9,072 nucleotides of DNA from Candidatus Woesearchaeota archaeon. Lineage in GTDB: Archaea > Nanobdellota > Nanobdellia > SCGC-AAA011-G17 > GW2011-AR17. Location of the stretch: positions 1 to 9,072 of the forward strand of contig JACQSW010000027.1 in the NCBI GenBank assembly GCA_016211095.1, read 5' to 3'. Both the position numbers and the translations under genes were made by a program. The notes below the pieces were generated by a model. The model ran no database searches, was not told the origin of the DNA, and saw only the letters and a program-made list of their open reading frames with translations. Below are positions 6,563 to 9,072 of this stretch, in pieces; the stretch's first letter is position 1, and each line of letters begins with the position of its first letter.

Positions 6563-7183
6563 ATGAATAAAAATTTTAAACACATAGGAACAGCATTAGG
6601 CTTAACAGCAAGCTTAGGAGCAGCAGGATGCGCAGGCAAAAAACCAATTACACAACCAAACGCTTACAAAGAAAAAGTGGCTAAACTGGTTGAAGGGTAT
6701 ATGCAAGATGATAAAATAAACGGGGTAAAAGCTATACACTTTATTCCGTATGGCAATCCCGACTCTTTTCGCGTTGCCGTGTTAAGAATGGTAGATTTGG
6801 ATAAAGATGGAATTGACGACTTAGCTATTGCGATAGGGCATCATAACCAGCAAATTGATCCAATTGCTGTAATGTTGGGGGCTGAACATTTTGAAGTTCT
6901 TTTAGCTGATGTAACTGCAAATGGTTACGGTAAGGTTGATGAGGTAATATACAACGCAGGTGGTAGGCTAATGAACGACTTTCGCGATGTAGAAGCGGAA
7001 AAGATGCCAACGGTAAATGCACTTTACCAAAAAATAATAGATGGGGTGGCAGGAACAGAAAAGAAAGAAGGGTCAACAGACCTAGACCAACTCATAGACA
7101 TATTAAAAAGCGGCATGCAGCAAAAAAATCCGGATCAAAACCCCATCAACCAGCATCCCGATTCCCAAAAACGGTTAATTTAA
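6563..7183 (+). CDS. Putative secreted lipoprotein with FG-GAP-like calcium loop
   Basis: Unrecognised 206-residue protein. The N-terminus has two lysines, a hydrophobic stretch (IGTALGLTASLGAAG, 8-22) and Cys23, the only cysteine. The AAGC before it resembles a lipobox, though Ala replaces the usual Leu at -3, so lipid attachment at the cell surface is plausible. The mature part contains D78-L-D80-K-D82-G83-I-D85-D86-L, matching the DxDxDGxxDL calcium-binding loop of FG-GAP/VCBS-like surface repeats. A degenerate second loop, DVTANGYGKVDE, lies at 116-127. The C-terminal third (about 163-206) is rich in K, Q, N, P and D and looks disordered. It may be co-transcribed with purA, but nothing suggests a shared function. 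Its stop codon overlaps the TATA box of the next gene. Confidence 0.7.
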   Translation: MNKNFKHIGTALGLTASLGAAGCAGKKPITQPNAYKEKVAKLVEGYMQDDKINGVKAIHFIPYGNPDSFRVAVLRMVDLDKDGIDDLAIAIGHHNQQIDPIAVMLGAEHFEVLLADVTANGYGKVDEVIYNAGGRLMNDFRDVEAEKMPTVNALYQKIIDGVAGTEKKEGSTDLDQLIDILKSGMQQKNPDQNPINQHPDSQKRLI

Positions 7184-7186
7184 TAA
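7179..7186 (+). promoter_or_regulatory. TATA-like element for the thiolase-ogg operon
   Basis: TTTAATAA is centred 30.5 bp before the ATG at 7213, inside the end of the upstream lipoprotein gene. It supports ATG 7213 as the true start of the thiolase rather than any start after the internal TGA. Confidence 0.45.
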
Positions 7187-7212
7187 GCCGTTGTAATTCT
7201 CGGAATTCTGGC

Positions 7213-8061
7213 ATGGCAAGCTTTAATGAATCTTTTGAGAATAAGATTAAGAAAACAATAGAAGATTATTCTTTGCTTAGCAAGAAGGACAAAGTTTTTG
7301 TTGCTTGATCTGGGGGCAAAGACTCAACAACCATTTTGTACTTGTTGAAGAAGTTTGGTTATGATGTTGATGCCGTGATGATTGATTTGTTGATGGGGGA
7401 TTGGTCGGAAAAAAATTTGGCCAACGTCAAAAATTTTTGCAAAGAGCGGGGGGTAAAGCTTCACATTATTAAGATGCGTGAGGAGTTTGGCTGCTCAATC
7501 TGCTACATCCGGTCCGGGATTCAGTCTAAGGTTAAGCTGACGAACTGCTTGATTTGCGGGGTTGTTAAGAGGTGGCTGCTGAACAAAAAGTCTAGGGAGC
7601 TTGGCGCTACCAAACTTGTGACTGGCCACAACCTTGATGATGAAGCGGAAAATGTCCTTATGAATTTTTTTAAGGGAAACATGAAGATCAGCATAGGCTT
7701 GGGGCCTAAAACGGGAGTTATTAGTGACAAAAAGTTTGTGCAGAGAATAAAGCCGCTTTACTTCTGTTCGAATGACGAAATAAGGCAGTATTCTAAGGGC
7801 ATGAATTTCCCTGTGCAGTATGAGCCTTGCCCTTGCGCTGTCGGCGCCTTCAGGAGAACGGTGAGGAAAGAGATTGCGAAATTGGAAGAGCAGAATCCTG
7901 GAATCAAAAGGGTGCTTGTGAACAATTTTTTAACCCTCCTCCCCCTCATCATAAAAAAGTATAAGGGGAAAGATAAGTTGCAGTACTGCAGCAGCTGCGG
8001 GGAACCATCAAGGAATTTGGTTTGCAAACGGTGTGAGCTGATAAAAATCTTAAAAAAATAG
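7213..8061 (+). pseudogene. TtuA/Ncs6-type tRNA 2-thiouridine synthetase (PP-loop), in-frame TGA at codon 32
   Basis: Family members adenylate a tRNA uridine (U54 for TtuA, U34 for Ncs6) and replace its 2-oxygen with sulfur. From ATG 7213 the reading is continuous for 282 codons apart from one TGA at 7306-7308. That codon lies in the motif VFVA-(TGA)-SGGKDS, residues 28-38, directly before the ATP-binding P-loop. The rest is intact and well conserved: C112-x2-C115 with CG, GHNLDDEA (138-145), C206-P-C208, and a C-terminal zinc ribbon C259-x2-C262...C271-x2-C274. The first two cysteine sites probably hold the [4Fe-4S] cluster known in TtuA. The N-terminal zinc finger of typical TtuA is absent. 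A product starting after the TGA (for example TTG 7336) would lack the P-loop and be inactive. So this is a recent nonsense mutation or sequencing error (Cys TGC/TGT is one step away) or, less likely, recoding as selenocysteine. It is operonic with ogg. Confidence 0.8.
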
Positions 8062-8072
8062 TTTTGCTAAAA

Positions 8073-8699
8073 ATGAAATCGCTGTTAAGGATGATTGAAA
8101 AGCTAAAGGAGAGCGAGATTAAAAAAATCGTTGATAAAAGGGTGGGCGAGTTTGAGATGGCTGGTGCGGGAAAAAATGGTGAGCTGTTCAAGGAGCTCTG
8201 CTTTTGCCTCTTAACAGCTAATTTTAACGCGGAGAAAAGCATAAAGATACAAAATGAGGTTGGGAACGGTTTTCTTACTTTGCCTGAGGGCAAATTAGCT
8301 GGGGCATTAAAGAGGCTGGGCCATAGGTATCCTAATGCGAGGGCGAAATATGTTGTTGAGGCAAGGAAGCATAAAGATAATTTGAGAGAGGTTCTTGGAA
8401 GCTTTGAATCTGAAATGGGGATGAGGGAGTGGCTTGTTAAGAACGTGAAGGGGCTGGGCTATAAGGAAGGCAGCCATTTCTTGAGGAATATCGGGCGCAA
8501 GGATCTTGCGATAATAGACTTCCATATTGTGGACGTATTGGTAAAGCACGGCCTTATCAAAAAAGTCGATTCGCTTACGAAGAACAATTACTTAGAGATT
8601 GAAAAGGTTTTAAGGGGGGTGGGGGGAAAGTCAAATTTAAATTTGGCTGAGCTGGACCTCTATCTGTGGTATACTGAAACTGGCAAAATCCTGAAATAA
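8073..8699 (+). CDS. ogg: 8-oxoguanine DNA glycosylase/AP lyase, Ogg2 type
   Basis: Bifunctional base-excision repair enzyme that removes 8-oxoguanine and cuts the abasic strand. The helix-hairpin-helix element NVKGLGYKEGSHFLRN is at 124-139 with catalytic Lys131. The catalytic Asp149 is in IIDFHI (147-152). These are the family residues K129 and D147 of the Methanocaldococcus enzyme shifted by two. ELCFCLLTANFNAE (41-54) and GHRYPNARAKYV are further family signatures. The protein ends in lysine (K208), and the C-terminal lysine of Ogg2 enzymes is known to help recognise 8-oxoguanine. Length 208 is normal. An in-frame TTG at 8064 adds three residues and ATG 8091 removes six; ATG 8073 is chosen as the first ATG, and 8091 is possible. 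It starts 11 bases after the thiolase stop, so it is probably co-transcribed, and the terminator begins at its stop codon. Confidence 0.93.
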   Translation: MKSLLRMIEKLKESEIKKIVDKRVGEFEMAGAGKNGELFKELCFCLLTANFNAEKSIKIQNEVGNGFLTLPEGKLAGALKRLGHRYPNARAKYVVEARKHKDNLREVLGSFESEMGMREWLVKNVKGLGYKEGSHFLRNIGRKDLAIIDFHIVDVLVKHGLIKKVDSLTKNNYLEIEKVLRGVGGKSNLNLAELDLYLWYTETGKILK

Positions 8700-8721
8700 G
8701 GGATGAATTTTCCCTTTTTTT
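8698..8721 (+). terminator. Intrinsic terminator after ogg
   Basis: AAGGGA (8698-8703) pairs with TCCCTT (8711-8716) around a seven-base loop, and a run of seven T (8715-8721) follows. The left arm uses the last two bases of the ogg stop codon. It separates the thiolase-ogg operon from the Fur-family gene, whose BRE begins three bases later. Confidence 0.75.
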
Positions 8722-8723
8722 AC

Positions 8724-8737
8724 GAAAAGCTTAAATA
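8724..8737 (+). promoter_or_regulatory. BRE + TATA promoter of the Fur-family gene
   Basis: GAAAAG (8724-8729, BRE-like) is followed directly by CTTAAATA (8730-8737). The box centre is 26.5 bp from the ATG at 8760, textbook archaeal spacing for transcription starting at the A of the start codon. This is the best promoter in the window. Confidence 0.75.
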
Positions 8738-8760
8738 GTAATAGTAATCATTACTATTTA
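8732..8760. promoter_or_regulatory. Fur-box-like operator over TATA box and start codon
   Basis: Perfect 11-bp arms TAAATAGTAAT (8732-8742) and ATTACTATTTA (8750-8760) surround a seven-base spacer. Inside, hexamers read AGTAAT (8737-8742), AGTAAT (8743-8748), C, ATTACT (8750-8755). This is the forward-forward-x-reverse layout of the classical Fur box GATAAT-GATAAT-C-ATTATC. The core TAGTAAT-C-ATTACTA is a 7-1-7 palindrome as used by Fur and PerR. It covers the end of the TATA box, the predicted transcription start and the first base of the ATG, so binding would block transcription. Autoregulation by the downstream gene is inferred. Confidence 0.75.
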
Positions 8761-9072
8761 TGGAAAGGTTAACCCAGCAAAGAAAAATAATTCTTGAAGA
8801 GCTAAAAAAAGTCAAAACACACCCAAAAGCCCCAGACATTTATTCCACAGTAAGAAAAAGAATCAAAAACGTAAGCCTCGGAACAGTCTACAGAAACTTA
8901 GAAAGCATGGCAAAAGAAGGCAAAATAATAAAAATCGGATGCAACAACTTCAGCAGATTCGACGGAAACGCCACAAACCACCCCCACTTCTTATGCGAAA
9001 AATGCCAAAAAGTGCTAGACATAGAACAAGAAATTAAATTAAAATTTGACGAAAAAAATTTTGAAAAAAAAA
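8760..9072 (+). CDS. Fur-family metalloregulator, PerR-like (partial, runs off window)
   Basis: DNA-binding repressor that senses metal or peroxide. The first 104 codons are present and no stop is reached before the window end. The winged-helix domain shows QRKIILEEL (7-15), HPKAPDIY (21-28) and the recognition helix VSLGTVYRNLESM (38-50). The metal region has RFDGN (66-70), HPHFLCEKC (74-82) and DIE (87-89). Aligned with Bacillus subtilis PerR, H21, D68, H74, H76 and D87 correspond to all five regulatory-metal ligands (H37, D85, H91, H93, D104), and C79/C82 to the first structural zinc pair. Asp at the D104 position, rather than the Glu usual in Fur, favours PerR-like peroxide sensing. ATG 8760 fits the promoter spacing. 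The neighbouring ogg repairs oxidised DNA, which suits a stress role but proves nothing. Confidence 0.93.
   Translation, partial: MERLTQQRKIILEELKKVKTHPKAPDIYSTVRKRIKNVSLGTVYRNLESMAKEGKIIKIGCNNFSRFDGNATNHPHFLCEKCQKVLDIEQEIKLKFDEKNFEKK

Noticed and set aside
7170..7192. Hairpin AACGGTTA / TAA-G-CCGTT around the lipoprotein stop as a terminator
   Set aside because: It has a bulge and no T-run follows; the same bases contain the TATA-like element of the next gene.
7195..7209. Direct repeat AATTCT-CGG-AATTCT before the thiolase ATG
   Set aside because: Two six-base copies in AT-rich DNA are easily expected by chance, and no partner site was seen elsewhere.
7306..7308. Genome-wide TGA reassignment (for example to Trp or Gly)
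   Set aside because: All other genes in the window are free of in-frame TGA, and tryptophans are read from TGG; one TGA cannot support a changed code.
1..9072. CRISPR arrays, tRNA/rRNA genes, insertion sequences
   Set aside because: No regularly spaced repeats, no cloverleaf-like segment with T-loop signature, and no transposase-like protein or terminal inverted repeats were found by reading both strands.

Overview
The window reads as a compact, AT-rich archaeal chromosome segment. The evidence is an archaeal-type Trm1 tRNA methyltransferase, an Ogg2-type 8-oxoguanine glycosylase, a TtuA/Ncs6-type tRNA thiolase, and BRE/TATA-like promoters placed about 27-32 bp upstream of start codons with almost no 5' leader. 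The gene set and small proteins would fit a DPANN-like or other small-genome archaeon, but that placement is inference. No rRNA, tRNA, CRISPR array or insertion sequence was seen.

Layout: (1) 2-354, a HepT-like (DUF86/HEPN) gene whose central part is missing, leaving two halves in different reading frames. (2) 357-1259 (-), an SDR-family NDP-sugar epimerase, divergent from (3) Trm1 at 1322-2347 (+); one palindromic TATA element lies exactly midway between the two starts. (4) 2344-3699 (-), a COG2509-type FAD-dependent dehydrogenase, convergent with Trm1 and sharing the bases TTAA as both stop codons. (5) 3700-4049, about 350 bp without a gene, holding a perfect 14-bp palindrome and T-rich stretches on the minus strand. 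(6) 4050-5057 (-), a secreted, C-terminally anchored surface protein with a twin CX3C motif. (7) 5184-6512 (+), adenylosuccinate synthetase PurA. (8) 6563-7183 (+), a small putative lipoprotein with a calcium-loop motif and the only clear Shine-Dalgarno in the window. (9) 7213-8061 (+), a TtuA/Ncs6-type PP-loop thiolase interrupted by one in-frame TGA directly before the SGGKDS motif, followed by (10) Ogg2 at 8073-8699 (+) and an intrinsic terminator. (11) 8760-9072 (+), the first 104 codons of a PerR/Fur-type regulator, with a Fur-box-like operator over its own promoter and start codon; it runs off the window.

Functionally this is mostly housekeeping: tRNA modification (Trm1, the thiolase), purine synthesis (PurA), sugar-nucleotide metabolism, oxidised-base repair and a probable metal or peroxide regulator. 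No complete new defence or mobile system is visible. The points most worth checking are the TGA inside the thiolase P-loop, the F-F-x-R operator of the Fur-family gene, the symmetric divergent promoter, and the twin-CX3C surface protein.
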